From Paguma larvata (Eukaryota; Chordata; Mammalia; Carnivora; Viverridae), in contig CM057841.1 of assembly GCA_030068075.1 (NCBI GenBank), positions 2,974,565-3,038,564 of the forward strand: a stretch of 64,000 nt of DNA, read 5' to 3'. The notes beneath the pieces are model-generated. The model saw only the letters and a program-made list of their open reading frames with translations. It did not search any database and was not told the DNA's origin. How positions within the stretch are numbered: position 1 is the first letter of the stretch; the number at the start of each line of letters is the position of its first letter. The position numbers were made by a program, and so were the translations under genes. Below are positions 32,301 through 42,333 of this stretch, in pieces.

Positions 32301-34655
32301 CAGATTTCCCCATACACACACACACCAAGGCCAGTGGGCACTATCTGAGACTTTTTTAAGCAACCTGCAAGTACATAATACTGTGTCGCCATCTGTAGGC
32401 GCAATGCTGTACACCAGAGCCTCAGAATCACTCGTCTCCGAACCGCAAGCACATACCATTGGTTCAACGTCTCCCTCTTCCCACCACCCCCAGCTCCTGG
32501 CGAGCCCAGCCCAGTGTGTGTTTCTACAAGTTCAACATTTTTAGATGCCACATGTAAGTGAGATCATACAAGTATTTGTCTTTCTCCGTCGGACTTGTTT
32601 CACTCAGCATCACACCCTCAAGGTCCATCCATGTTGTCGCAAATGGCGGGATTTCTTTCTTTCTCACGGTGAACAACATCCCCTTATATACAACATGCTA
32701 TGTCTTCTTTCTTCACGTATCCGTGGGTGGACAGCTATGTCATTTCCATGCCTTGTGGATAATACCGCGACGAATGTGGGGTGCCGATAGCCCTTCAATT
32801 TCCTGTTGTCATTTCCTGCTGATACACAACCCCAAAGCGGGATGGATGATCGTAGGGTAGTTCTATTTTTAGCTTTCTGAAGAACCAGCCTCCAAACTGT
32901 TTCCCCACAGTGACTGCACCAGTTTGCATTCCGGCCAACGGCGCTCCGGCCAACATGGGCTCCCTTTTCGCCACGTCCTCGCCAACACTTGTCTCCTCAC
33001 GAGATGACAAGGGTTCTGACAGGGGTTGAGTGGAAGCCACGGAGAACCCGTAGCCACAGAGCCCTTCCGAAAACATTGCCAGACATTTCCTAAGAGGGAT
33101 GCACTTACCTTCTCGTGGTCTTGCTGACCATGACTCCCTTCATTCAGCCTCCAGACAGTTCTGCCTCCCCATCCCCCCACCCACCCCACCCCCCCGCTGC
33201 CTGTGGGACCTTTTCGATTCCCCCGTATGGCTCCATGGAGAATTACGGTCTTGGGCACCGTGCAGACCAGAACCTGAGCTCAGCTTTTCCACTTAGTAGC
33301 TGAGTCGCCTTGGCACAGACTTCAGGCGTGGTTTTCAGATTCCTCAAATGCAGTATGGGGAAGGGAACTAGTTTGGAGAATTTCTCTAAGAGATGTACGG
33401 TGACTCCAGGTCATACGATAACAAGAGGGTTTCACTGAGCCTGTGTGAGAAAGTCTCTCTCTTCTCCGTTCCCAGCTCGCTCTCTGCCAAGCCCGTGGAA
33501 GATACCACAGCCGGGGGCTCGTCTGAAGCCAGCCTCTCGCTTCACTGCTACCTCTCAGAAACAAGACCGGGGAACACCGGGGTCGGTTCAGGTCTGTTTT
33601 TAATGAGGGACACTGATTTTCCCACTAATATGGAGTTTTATAGGTCTTCTTTTAAAACAGAATTGAGAGGCGCCTGGGTGGCTCAGCTGGTTAAGCGACT
33701 GATTTCAGCTCAGGTCATGATCTCAAGGTTCGTGGATTTGAGCCCCATACTTGGCTCTGTGCCAACATTGCCAGGCCTGCTTGGGATTCTCTCCTCCCTC
33801 TTTCTCTGCCCCTCCCCCACTCCCAGTGTCTCTGTCCCTCTCTCTCTTTCTCAAAATAAATAAACTAAAAAATTTTTCAATAAAAAAAATAAAAATAGGG
33901 TTGAGTATACTTAAGTCTGGGTGGCTCAGTCAGTTAAGCATTCAACTGTTGGTTTAGGCTCAGGTCATGATCTCGTGGTTCTTGAGTTCAAGACGCACCC
34001 CAGGCTCTGAGTTGACAGTGTAGAGTCTGCTTGGGATTCTCTCTCTCCCTCTCCCTCTCTCTCTGTCCCTCCCCCACTTGTTGTGTCTCCCTCTTAAATA
34101 TAAATAAACTTAAAAATTTTTTTATATAATAAAATAGGTGTGCCTGGGTGGCTTGGTCAGTTAAGTGTTCAACTTCAGTTCAGGTCATGATCTCATGGTT
34201 CCTGGGTTCGAGCCCCGCGTCAGGCTCTGTGCTGATAGCTGGGATCCTGGAACCTTCTTCTGATTCTGTGTCCCCCTCTCTCTCTGCACCTGCCCTGCTC
34301 ACTCTCTGTCTCTGTCTCTCTCTCTTTCAAAAATAAATAAATGTTAAAAAAATTTAAATAATAAAATATAGTTGAGTATAAAAATAATAATATAAAAACC
34401 TGGATGTGTCACAGACAGAGGGCAAAATGTCGTTGGGAAGTTGGGGATGACCGAGTTTGGGGAAACAGGAAAACGTGTGTAAAGCATCCTGGTACCTAAC
34501 ATGGATTCAGGGAATGGAAGGCTCTAGTCTGTGCTTATTCACCCCCATCCCACTACCGGCCCCGAAGGTCCCACCAACTCCAACTGCCGCCGCGGCCCGG
34601 CCCTACCCCCACAGGGCTCACCGGTGCAAAGCAAGGTCAGCAGCTGAGGCATCAT
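24361..34655 (-). CDS. TARM1-like receptor copy B with a different TM and tail
   Basis: Second TARM1-type gene. Seven inferred exons on the minus strand: 34622..34655, 31340..31375, 30917..31207, 30354..30650, 25001..25045, 24498..24593 and 24361..24392. They total 831 bases, 276 residues, and all phases join. The first four exons have the lengths of copy A (34, 36, 291 and 297). They encode a signal peptide (MMPQLLTLLCT), a mini-exon and two Ig domains with all four cysteines. The last three differ from TARM1: an acidic stem (DKPETESPKEAEAGV), a TM helix (TTGITLAAVFALLILLGAFL) with no charged residue, and a polyarginine stretch with the tail AALDKKTKW. Without the TM arginine it should not couple to FcR gamma, and no ITIM is seen. 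The Ig part is secure. Joining it to the 24-25 kb exons across a 5.3 kb intron is inference from phase and the lack of another gene. Confidence 0.72.
24498..24516 (-). repeat. CGG trinucleotide repeat inside coding sequence
   Basis: About six CGG units on the coding (minus) strand, directly before the GTGAGT donor. They encode the polyarginine run after the TM helix. Confidence 0.8.
24498..24593 (-). CDS. Copy B putative exon 6 (TM plus polyarginine)
   Basis: 96 bases; acceptor CTCCCCAG, donor GTGAGT. Encodes G-TTG, about 22 hydrophobic residues, VYKYT, then six Arg codons and the first base of a seventh. Confidence 0.72.
24720..24845 (+). mobile_element. MIR fragment
   Basis: MIR core pattern 'cccatgtcacagatgcagga', followed by the 'gtggcccagctaacgagtgg' block. 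Lies in an intron of copy B. Confidence 0.55.
25001..25045 (-). CDS. Copy B putative exon 5 (acidic stem)
   Basis: 45 bases, phase 1 to 1; acceptor TCTCTTCTAG, donor GTAAGA. Encodes DKPETESPKEAEAGV. Human VSTM1 also has a short stem exon starting DK after its Ig exon, which gives weak support. Confidence 0.68.
25380..25597 (-). mobile_element. Feliform tRNA-type SINE
   Basis: Inverted copy with a (GT)n block at 25407-25421 in the tail-proximal part; ends GGCGCCCC. The flanks AAAGAAAGGAAATTCTT and AAAGAAAGGTAATTCTT are a near-perfect duplication. Confidence 0.92.
25765..26110 (+). mobile_element. Old interspersed repeat, family not assigned
   Basis: Starts with the widespread mammalian repeat motif 'ggttaattttatgtgtcaac' and contains 'gggcctcatctaatcagctg'. 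A second, split copy is at 37.86/39.78 kb. A middle portion (25880-25960) may be a separate insertion. Confidence 0.55.
26230..27790. other. GC-moderate intronic sequence, no exon recognised
   Basis: Inside the long putative intron of copy B. The 220-codon frame at 26252-26914 has no domain. A short MIR-like end lies at 26130-26230. Confidence 0.4.
27785..28040 (+). mobile_element. Feliform tRNA-type SINE
   Basis: Body 27799-28022. Flanks AGACACAGACATG and AGGCACAGACATG are a target duplication with one change. Confidence 0.92.
28040..29335. other. Intronic sequence with an old repeat at about 28830-29120
   Basis: The second part (from 'tttgggccgctctaacagaa' to 'cgtaatgctgtcacg') resembles a common old mammalian repeat whose family I cannot name. 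No exon seen. Confidence 0.4.
29343..29372. repeat. (CT)n microsatellite
   Basis: About 15 CT units following AGT; continues into a short TCTG-rich stretch. Confidence 0.9.
29532..29732 (+). mobile_element. Feliform tRNA-type SINE
   Basis: GGGGCACCTGGGTGGCTCAG head; slightly shortened middle (missing part of the GAGCCTGGAG block). Confidence 0.88.
30354..30650 (-). CDS. Copy B exon 4 (Ig2)
   Basis: 297 bases, phase 1 to 1; acceptor TTACAG, donor GTGAGG. Open throughout, both cysteines present. Near-identical to 9219..9515 except for a patch near the C strand. Confidence 0.92.
30917..31207 (-). CDS. Copy B exon 3 (Ig1)
   Basis: 291 bases, phase 1 to 1; acceptor TTCCAG, donor GTGAGG. Open throughout. 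Its first N-glycosylation sequon is NVA here, against NVT in copy A. Confidence 0.92.
31340..31375 (-). CDS. Copy B exon 2 (36-bp mini-exon)
   Basis: Acceptor CTTGCAG, donor GTGAGC. Encodes LCAGQGSGDTD. Confidence 0.88.
31520..31800. mobile_element. Old interspersed repeat, family not assigned
   Basis: Pattern 'gttaatttcctacagctgcc ... ttggtggcttgtgacc ... ggctttttccagcttctaga', a familiar mammalian repeat whose name I cannot assign. Lies in intron 1 of copy B. Confidence 0.5.
32525..33075 (-). mobile_element. Old L1 3' end
   Basis: Inverted L1 3' series: 'ttcactcagcatcacaccct', 'ccatgttgtcgcaaatgg', 'tagttctatttttagctttc', 'ccacagtgactgcaccagtt'. Confidence 0.7.
33667..33890 (+). mobile_element. 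Feliform tRNA-type SINE
   Basis: First of three SINEs in a head-to-tail cluster; GAGGCGCCTGGGTGGCTCAG head. Confidence 0.9.
33912..34128 (+). mobile_element. Feliform tRNA-type SINE
   Basis: Head slightly truncated (AAGTCTGGGTGGCTCAG); second of the cluster. Confidence 0.85.
34137..34366 (+). mobile_element. Feliform tRNA-type SINE
   Basis: Third of the cluster; head GTGTGCCTGGGTGGCTTGG. Confidence 0.88.
34622..34655 (-). CDS. Copy B exon 1 (signal peptide)
   Basis: Encodes MMPQLLTLLCT plus one base, then donor GTGAGC. Same 34-base length and phase as TARM1 exon 1. The upstream sequence shares weak blocks with that upstream of copy A exon 1 (cttgactc, ggcaggaac, ttttc, cagttc). Confidence 0.78.
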
Positions 34656-35502
34656 GGCGGCCCCCCCAAGCCTCCTCCAACGATCTGCCTTCAGTTTTGC
34701 TGTTGGTGGTAAGCCAGAACGTTCTCTTGACTCTGGGACAGGCAGGAACAGCTTTGTTCCCAGGTTTTCAGTTCTCTGCTCTACATACCCACGCTTGGTG
34801 TCTTCTGGTTTCTATCAGGAAGTGACTATTGCAGCAGGTTCTCAAGCCACTTCCCACAGGCTTGGTGCACAGCACACCAGTCAGTCCCCCCACTTCTGAG
34901 GCACACCCATGAATATGCAAAGCATGGGAGAAATGGCCAGCCTTTGTCCCCTTCTGCAGAGTGACAGAAAAGAGCTGGGCCCCCAGCAATCCCGAATGAG
35001 AGCTACATGTCTCTCCGCCTTCTTTCTGGTCACAGGATATAAGCAGAAGTGATGCGAGCAACTTCTGGGTAACGTCCCAGGGACCCTGAGGGCAGGGTTA
35101 GAGCCAGAGCCGAGGGCAAAGAGGTGAGAGGTCACAAGGCATCAGGGACAGCTGGGAATCTGGGAGAACCAAACAAGAGGCCCTATAGAGAGAAAGTAAG
35201 AGAAAAGAACACTCAGTGGCAGGCATACAAGGAGCTTGAAGAAGACGAAGTTCTGTGGTGAGAGCTTGAAGGTTGTCTGCTGTGGGAATGTGGTGCGAAC
35301 TACCTCCTCGGTGAAATCTCTTGTGGAATCTTCTGGTCATTAGATCTCTGATGGGAACCGGCTCTTAAGAAGAACTTGGGAATCCTGGCTGAGGTGCAGA
35401 CAGAAAGAGAGACAACCCAAGCGGTGGACCCAGGCAATGGGCAGGAGCTGATGCATGCATGGAAAAATCTAGAAGGGTAAATCTAATATTTATATTTATT
35501 TA

Positions 35503-35721
35503 TTATTTTTTTAATGTTTATTTATTTTTGAGAGACATAGAGATAGAGACACAGCATGAGCGGGAGAAGGGCAGAGAAAGAGGGAGACACAGAATCCGAG
35601 GCAGGCTCCAGGCTCTGAGCTGTCAGCACTGAGCCCAACGCGGGGCTCGAACTCACAGACCGTGAGATCATGACCTGAGCCGAAGTTGGCCGCTTAACCA
35701 ACTGAGCCACCCAGGCGCCCA
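35503..35721 (-). mobile_element. Feliform tRNA-type SINE
   Basis: Inverted copy. The flanks AAATCTAATATTT on both sides (35479 and 35721) are a clear target duplication. Confidence 0.93.
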
Positions 35722-35932
35722 AATCTAATATTTTTAATGTGTTATTCTCTGAGTGGTGGAATTGTGCTCAATATATTTTTTTTCCTATTGCTTCTATGTG
35801 TGTCCTAAATTGGCTGGAATTGCTGTGTTCATTTGATCCCTTTAAATGGGACTGAAATTTAAGCCTTTAGAAATTTTAAGTGAGGTGCGGTGGGATGACA
35901 AAACCTCAAAGTTTAAAAAAGGAGCAAACAAG

Positions 35933-36146
35933 AGGTGCCTGGGTGGCTCAGTCAGTTGGGTGTCCGACTTCAACTCAGGTCATGATCTCACAGTTTGTGG
36001 GCTCAAGCTCCATGTCGGGCTCTGTGCTGACAGCTCAGAGCCTGGAGCCTGCTTTGGATTCTGTGTCTCCCCCTCTCTCTGTTCTTCCCCTTCTCATGCT
36101 CTGTCTCTCTGTCCTTCAAAAATAAATAAACATTAAAAAAGTTTTA
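35933..36146 (+). mobile_element. Feliform tRNA-type SINE
   Basis: Head AGGTGCCTGGGTGGCTCAG; target duplication around GGAGCAAACA / GGAACAAAC. Confidence 0.9.
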
Positions 36147-36379
36147 AACAGGAACAAACCCTCATTAAACTGAGAGTTCAGGACCGCTGAATTCAGGGAC
36201 AAATATGAGGACTTTGACATAAACACGCAGACAGAACACACACATTCCTTTCCCCAAACTCACTGAAAGACAGAAACAGGATTTATGAGGAGGACGTAAG
36301 CTCAGAAGGGAAAAGAGCAACTAGAGAGGAGCTAACGCATGACAGGAAATGTTGACACAATCATGGAAACTAGAAACCC

Positions 36380-36707
36380 AGCACACGCGTGCCTATAGTG
36401 GGTCACCAAGGAGAAAAATCACATCCCCAGACCGTGGAACCTCATAGCAGCTCGAAAATTGAATCCATGACAATCCAGCAATTCCACCTTTGGGTATACA
36501 GCCAAAAGAATGGAAAGTGGGGTCTTGACACTCCACATTCATGGCTGCGTTATTCACAATAGACAAGAGTGGATACAACCCAGGGCACCTGGGGGGCTCA
36601 GCTACTTACACGTCTGACATTGGCTTAGGTCGTGATCTCCTGGTTCATGAGTTTGAGTCCAACGCTGGACTCTGTGCTAACAGCTCAGAGCCTGGAGCCT
36701 GCTTCGG

Positions 36708-36743
<36 letters not shown>

Positions 36744-37130
36744 GAATAAACATTAAATCTATTAAATATTATTCAGCCTCCAAAAGGAAGGAGATGTTAA
36801 CACATGCCACGGCATGGGTGAACCTTAAGGCCTTGATGCTCAATGAAATAAGCCAGTCACGAAAAGACAAACACTGTATGATTGCACTTGTGCGAGGTCC
36901 CTAGAGCCACCCAATCTATAGAGACAGGAGGCAGATGGAGGGCGCCGGGGGCAGGGGAGGGGGAGGGGGAGACGGTGTGTGACGGGCACAGAGCTTCAGT
37001 TGTGCAGGATGAAAAGAGCCCCGTGCATGGTGAGGATGGCAGCACTAGACTGTGAAGGTATTAAACCCTGCGGAACCATGCATTTGAAAATGGGGAAGAC
37101 GGTAAATGTATTTTAACACAGTTTTTAAAA
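36380..37130 (+). mobile_element. Old L1 3' end split by a SINE
   Basis: Blocks 'aattccacctttgggtatac' and 'ggctgcgttattcacaatag' stop at 36583. They resume after the SINE with 'attattcagcctccaaaagg' and 'aaataagccagtcacgaaaa'. Confidence 0.75.
36583..36762 (+). mobile_element. SINE inserted in an L1 fragment
   Basis: GGGCACCTGGGGGGCTCAG head, (CT)n at 36711-36738, tail AATGAATAAACATTAAA. Confidence 0.9.
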
Positions 37131-37446
37131 AGTAAAGTTTCCGGGTACCTCCGAGGGGGGCAGGGGGATTGACCGGATGTGTGTGGAGGAAGCAGACTTC
37201 CTCTCCGTGCAGCTCAGCCAGGACCACCTACGATATCTGACCACCAGAGTTACTGATCTCCCCTCCCGGGGAATTGGCAAGACCACGTCTCCCCACCTCT
37301 CACCAGAAGGAGGTGAGCAGAAATCACACAGGCCATTTTCAGGCTTAGGGCTTCACAGGGCAGGCACGGTCCTGCATGCTTACCGTGCTGGCTTACTCTT
37401 ACTGCTGGCTGGAAACCCCAGGACCACCGAGCCTGAATCGGCAAAT

Positions 37447-37668
37447 GAAAACAACACTCTCTGGGGCGCCTGGGTGGCTCAGTTGGGTAAGTGTCCAACT
37501 CTTGCTTTTGGCCCAGGTCATGATCTCACAGTTTGTGGGTTTGAGCCCCACGTTGGGTTCTGCACAGACAGTGTAGAGCCTACTTGGGATACTCTCTCTC
37601 TCTCCCTCTCTCTGCCCCTACCCCCCCCACCCCGTCTCAAAAATAAACTTGAAAAGAAAACAACACTC
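37447..37668 (+). mobile_element. SINE with target-site duplication
   Basis: Body 37463-37655. GAAAACAACACTC occurs on both flanks. Confidence 0.93.
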
Positions 37669-37859
37669 CAGATCTATACTTTTTAATACTAGCCACTAGC
37701 CACGTGTGGCTATTTACACTTAAAGGGTTGATTAAAATTACATTAAATATAATGGTCCTTGGCCTCACTGACCACATTTCAAGTGCTCAGAGTAGCCACA
37801 TGGTAATTACCGTATGAGACAATGAAATTGTCGAGTATTTCCATCATCCCAGAAAACAA

Positions 37860-38050
37860 TATTGATGTGATGGATAACTTTATGTGTCAATTTGATTGGG
37901 CTAAGGGATGTCAGGGTAGCTGGTAAAACATTCCCTCTGGGTGTGTGTCTCTGAGAGATTGCCAGAGATTAGCATTTGAATTAGGAGACAGTCTCCTATT
38001 GGTCTCTTGAGGACCCCAACAGAGCAAAAAAACGGTAGAAGAAGGGAGGA
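37860..38050 (+). mobile_element. 5' part of an old repeat interrupted by later insertions
   Basis: Starts 'tgatggataactttatgtgtc', the same family as at 25765. The matching 3' end ('ttctctagagaaccctaataca') lies at 39760-39780. Two SINEs and an LTR sit between. Confidence 0.5.
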
Positions 38051-38183
38051 CCGTCTCTCACTCTCTTTTTTTAATATTTCAGATAGTCTTTATTTCTTCA
38101 AATTTATTTATCAGGAGTGACTGAAATAAAAAATAGAATTGAGTCCCATTATCATGGAAATGGCTTTAAGAGAAAACAGGTCA

Positions 38184-38280
38184 GGGCACCTGGGTGGCTC
38201 AGCTGGTTAAGCATCCACCTTACGCTCAGGTGCTGATCTCACAGTTCGTGAGTTTGAGCCCCTCGTCTTGCACAGAGCAA
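38184..38280 (+). mobile_element. Truncated SINE
   Basis: About 95 bases of the head part only; ends at GAGTTTGAGCCCCTCG. Confidence 0.8.
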
Positions 38281-38305
38281 GAACTTAAGAAGCATCAGCT
38301 TCATG

Positions 38306-38520
38306 GGCCCCTTGGGTGGCTCAGTTGGTTACGCGCCGGACTTCAGCTCAAGTCGTGATCTCACAGTTCATGGGTTCAAGCCCTGTGTCGGGCTCTGTGC
38401 TGACAGCTCCGAGCCTGGAGCCTGCTTTGGATTCTGTGTCTCCCTCTCTCTCTGCCCCTCCCCTGCTCATGCGCTATCTCTCTCTCCTTCAAAAATAAAT
38501 CAACATTTAAGAAATTTTTA
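38306..38520 (+). mobile_element. Feliform tRNA-type SINE
   Basis: Head GGGCCCCTTGGGTGGCTCAG, tail AAATAAATCAACATTTAAG. Confidence 0.88.
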
Positions 38521-38806
38521 AAAAGAGAGAAAACTGGTCAGATGAATATTATTGCTTTCCATTTTCAACCAGTAAACAGTTGCCATTGTTCAATAGACAG
38601 CCATCAGTCTGACAAGAATGCTCAAGGTCTGTTATACAGTACAACATGCCTGTTCACAGGGGGGAACACAAGGAAATAACTTAATGGGAACTTCTCAGTT
38701 TCATCCTACAAGAAAAGCACAGAAGGACCAGCCATGCGTCTGAGAACACTGGGCCACGCCCCCTTGGGAAAAAGCTTTGGCTCCTTCATCACAAGCACTC
38801 TTCCTC

Positions 38807-39192
38807 TGTAAGGGCAAAACGGGACTGATTCCATTTTGCTTAAGGGCAAACTGGGACTGACTCCATTGTGTTTCCTGTCTTCCACCCTGAGTCCCCAGTG
38901 CCTGCTCAAAACCTGCAACTTCCCGGTTCCAAAAGAACCACGCCCAGTGACCTATGGACCCTTCCTCAGCCAATTGGCTAGGGTCACGACCATCACCCCT
39001 CCCACTGCCCCTAGACTCCTTTAAAACTATTGTGTTTTGGGACCGGGCCCTCTCTCTCGACCCACTGCTGCGCCACTGCTGCGTCGGTGCGGTAGGAGAT
39101 TGAGCTCGAGCTAGCTCAATTAAAGGCTATTTGTTCTTGCATCAGACTCGGCTCCCTGGTGGTTCTTGGGGTCCCCGAATTCTGGGCATAAC
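38807..39192 (+). mobile_element. Solo LTR of an endogenous gammaretrovirus-like element
   Basis: Begins near TGTAAGGGC and ends ...GGGCATAACA. U3-like part with CCAAT (38970) and a TTTAAAA box near 39020; R with AATTAAAGG (39117); U5 with a 'gcatcagactcggctcc' block. No retroviral coding sequence on either side. Start not certain. Confidence 0.65.
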
Positions 39193-39559
39193 ACCTCCAG
39201 CAGTCAAGGGCGCCTGTGCACATGTCAGTGCCTTCGTGCCCCGAATGCATCATCACGCAGTGACGAATGGTGTCAGAGCCGGAGGAAGTCAACCCAGCAC
39301 CCTCTGTGACAGAGCATCACCCTCTGTGATGGAGCTTCGTCCAGCTGATGAAGATAGAGTGTTCTTAGCATCTGGAAGCGTTCCCTCCGCAGTGTCATAG
39401 GTGCCGAGGTAGGCAGCTCGGTGGGTGATGACAGCCTGCGTGGACATTAAGGCCTTGGTACAGGCCTTTGGGTGAGTCCCATCGGATTTGAGACCTTAAC
39501 CCCGCAGTCACCGAGGCCTCCGACTTCCCTTTGAGCTCCAGATTTGCCCACATCAGCTG

Positions 39560-39785
39560 CTAGACGTAACCCTCTCTCTCTCCTGCCTTCAGACATCGGA
39601 GCTCCTGGTTCTCTGGATTTCGGAGTGCAGGACCTACACCAGCGGCCCCCTCCTTCTCAGACCTTCAGTCTCAGACTGAATTATACCAGCACCTTCCCTG
39701 GTTCTCGGCTTTGCAGATGGCGGGTGTACACATACATATGTACATCCTGTTGGTCTCTTTCTCTAGAGAACCCTAATACAGTTGG
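39560..39785 (+). mobile_element. 3' part of the interrupted old repeat
   Basis: Contains 'gacatcggagctcctggttc' and ends 'ctagagaaccctaataca'. Partner of 37860-38050. Confidence 0.5.
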
Positions 39786-39916
39786 GCAACACTGCCCTAG
39801 GGGGCAGCAATGATAGGACAGAAGAAATCCAGGTATCTGTAGGACCAAATGGATAGAGTCACCTGCTGATCTGCTATGCCCACCTCAGAGCGTCATGTGA
39901 AAAAGAAAGAAAGTGT

Positions 39917-40102
39917 AGGAGAGCCTGGGTAGCTCAGTGGATCGAGCTTCCGGCTCTTGATTTTGGCTCAAAAAGTCATGATCCCAGGCTCATGGGATGG
40001 AGCCGCACATCAGGCTCTGTGCTGAGTGTGGACCTGCTTGGGATTCTCTCTCTCTCCCTCTGCCCCTCTCCCCGACACTGCCCTCTCTCTCTCTCTCTCA
40101 AA
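39917..40102 (+). mobile_element. Feliform tRNA-type SINE
   Basis: Diverged older-looking copy; head GAGCCTGGGTAGCTCAGTGG. Confidence 0.85.
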
Positions 40103-40111
40103 TAAAAACAA

Positions 40112-40345
40112 GAGGGTGGCTCAGTTGGTTAAGTGACCAACTTCAGCTGAGGTCCTGATCTTGCCGTCCGTGGGTCTGAGCCTCGCATCAGGCTGACAGC
40201 TCAGAGCCTGGAGCCTGCTTCGGTTTCTGTGTGTGTGTGTGTGTGTGTGTCTCTCTCTCTGCCCTTCCCCTGCTCACACTCTATCTGTTTTTCTCTCTCG
40301 AAAATAAATAAACATTAGAAAACAATAATAAAAATAAAAATAAAT
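40112..40345 (+). mobile_element. Feliform tRNA-type SINE with (GT)n
   Basis: Head truncated at GGGTGGCTCAG; internal (GT)10 then (CT)n at 40229-40260. Confidence 0.85.
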
Positions 40346-40349
40346 TTAA

Positions 40350-41440
40350 ATAAAAACAAGAAAAAAGGAATCAAAGTATAATACAAAATCCAATGAATTA
40401 CATTTGGATCTCTTTGTTACAACAGCCTGGAGTTTTCTCTTTAGCTAACACACCATCTTCCAGCCGAGCAGAAAATCAGAGATTTTTCTTCTAAGAGGTT
40501 GACCTGCAGAGAATTGACTCCAGGACATCACGAGAAGGTGAGGAAAGGAGCACAATGATAAGAGGCTGATGAAGTGGTGTCTGCATCCCACAAAGTGTGA
40601 GCCAGCCTCACTCTACCCCATTCAGCTCCAGGGATGCCGCAACAGCCTTACCTCCCGCCAGCGGGTTATAGGGACCCTCCAAAATAAAGTGAGAAGTCCA
40701 CGAGAAAATATCTATAGACACTGATGCTACGTACCACCCCCCGTGACCCAGATGCAGCTGCCCAGCCTCACGTCCACGCATGCTAGCTGCCTGACCGGTG
40801 TTTTGTTACTTCCTTCTTTACCATGAACTGACAACCATGGGTATCCTGAGAATGGAGAAAAGCCAGGGGTATAGACAAAAGAATGACTTTGGATCCAAGA
40901 AACGACAAAGATCATGTATGATGAGCCCATAGTAGCTGTCTCTTCTTAGCAGGATTCCCAAATGCACCAAATGTGCTCGGTGCTGCCCCGGGATCTCCTG
41001 GTCCTTCCTTTGCACCCACTAGCCTAACTGCCAGTACATGCATGCCTTTGCTGGCGCCCCCTGGCTGGTGAAGCCTGCTTTGTCTGTCTGTGGGAGTGCT
41101 GGGGAGTTCCTGATCTGGAAACGGCCCTCAAGCAACATCTGCCAGCAGTTGGTCTTTAAATATCTCAGCTCCCTTGACTCTTGGGGGACCGCTGTGAGGC
41201 GCGTGCCCCTTACTGGCCTCCAAAGTTTGATCAGTATCAAGTACCGCAGTATTCAGTTCCAGTTGTCCACAGCAGAGTCGGGCTTCAGAATATTCTAGAT
41301 TCCAAGTGAAGTGCTTCCTTCATTTCCCAAATAAACAACTTGAACTCAAATCTGAAGAGAGCGTTTTTAAGTTTCTTGTCCTAAGTGACAGCCCTGCATT
41401 AGTTTGAAGCCATTTCTCTCTTCTGCTAAACATGGAGGGG
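40350..41440. other. Unassigned intergenic sequence
   Basis: An 86-codon plus-strand frame at 41038-41298 has no recognisable domain. Nothing else is identified. Confidence 0.4.
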
Positions 41441-42333
41441 TGCTGTGTTAGAGATAGTGTGCCCCAGACTTCTGCTTCCTGTGAACCTTGTTAAGGGTTA
41501 CGATTGCTGAGAATTCTGTTTTGATTGCTGTTTGCTGTGAACATTGTGAAACTTTTCTTGGGGTGCTGTGAGGCCTGTTTAGTTTGCTATGTATTAGACT
41601 AAGTTGCTGTGTGTTAAGTATTGTTAGGTATTAGATTTAGAGACTTAGGAATGCACTAGACTCCTGGCCCGTTTGCTGTGATCGCTGTGAACCCTGTTTG
41701 CTGTGTTAGGGAATTGCCATGTTGTGAAAGTATGGTGCTGTTAGGGCTAAGGCCACTCCATTTTGGCTTAAGTCCCATCTTAGAGTAGTTCTGGGCCCCG
41801 AGTTCCAGGAAAACAAGTCACCCTGGACTCTGCCCCGGGTTCCAGGAAACAGAGTAGCCAAAAGGCAGGACCCAGATTAGCAGACCCTGCCACTACCCCA
41901 GGTGGGACTGGACCCTGATTAGCAGACCCTGCCTCCACTTTGAGTTCCAGGGAAACCACAGGAGGTCAGATTCCTAGAGTAGCCCCTAGCAAAACTAATC
42001 AGTGTCCAGCCCACACCCGCTGACCATTTGAATCTGCGCGGACCCCCAAACTAAGCCAATCCATAGCTAGCCCGCGCCTGCCAAATATGAAATACTCAAT
42101 GAGAAACTAGCCCGCGAAAATGCCAATCAATCAATTCAAAGGGTCCCCATTCCCGCCCAAAAAGTGTACTTGAACCCTGATAAAAAGCCTGTGTAGACCT
42201 GGCTCGGGGCTCTTGCCGCCGCGTCAGGAGGTGCAAGAGTCCGAGCTCGAGCTTCGAATAAAGACCCTTTGCATTTGCATCAGTCCCGGCTCCCCGGCGG
42301 TCTTCTTGGGATCCAGAATTTGGGCACAATAAG
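41441..42333 (+). mobile_element. Second solo LTR (gammaretrovirus-like)
   Basis: The U5 end (AATAAAGACC at 42257, then 'gcatcagtcccggctcc' to GGGCACAA) parallels that of the 38.8-39.2 kb LTR. Upstream are repeated TGCTGTG motifs and 'ccactccattttggcttaag', like the other LTR's U3 start. The 5' limit may be 41441 or about 41723. No internal viral genes adjoin. Confidence 0.6.
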
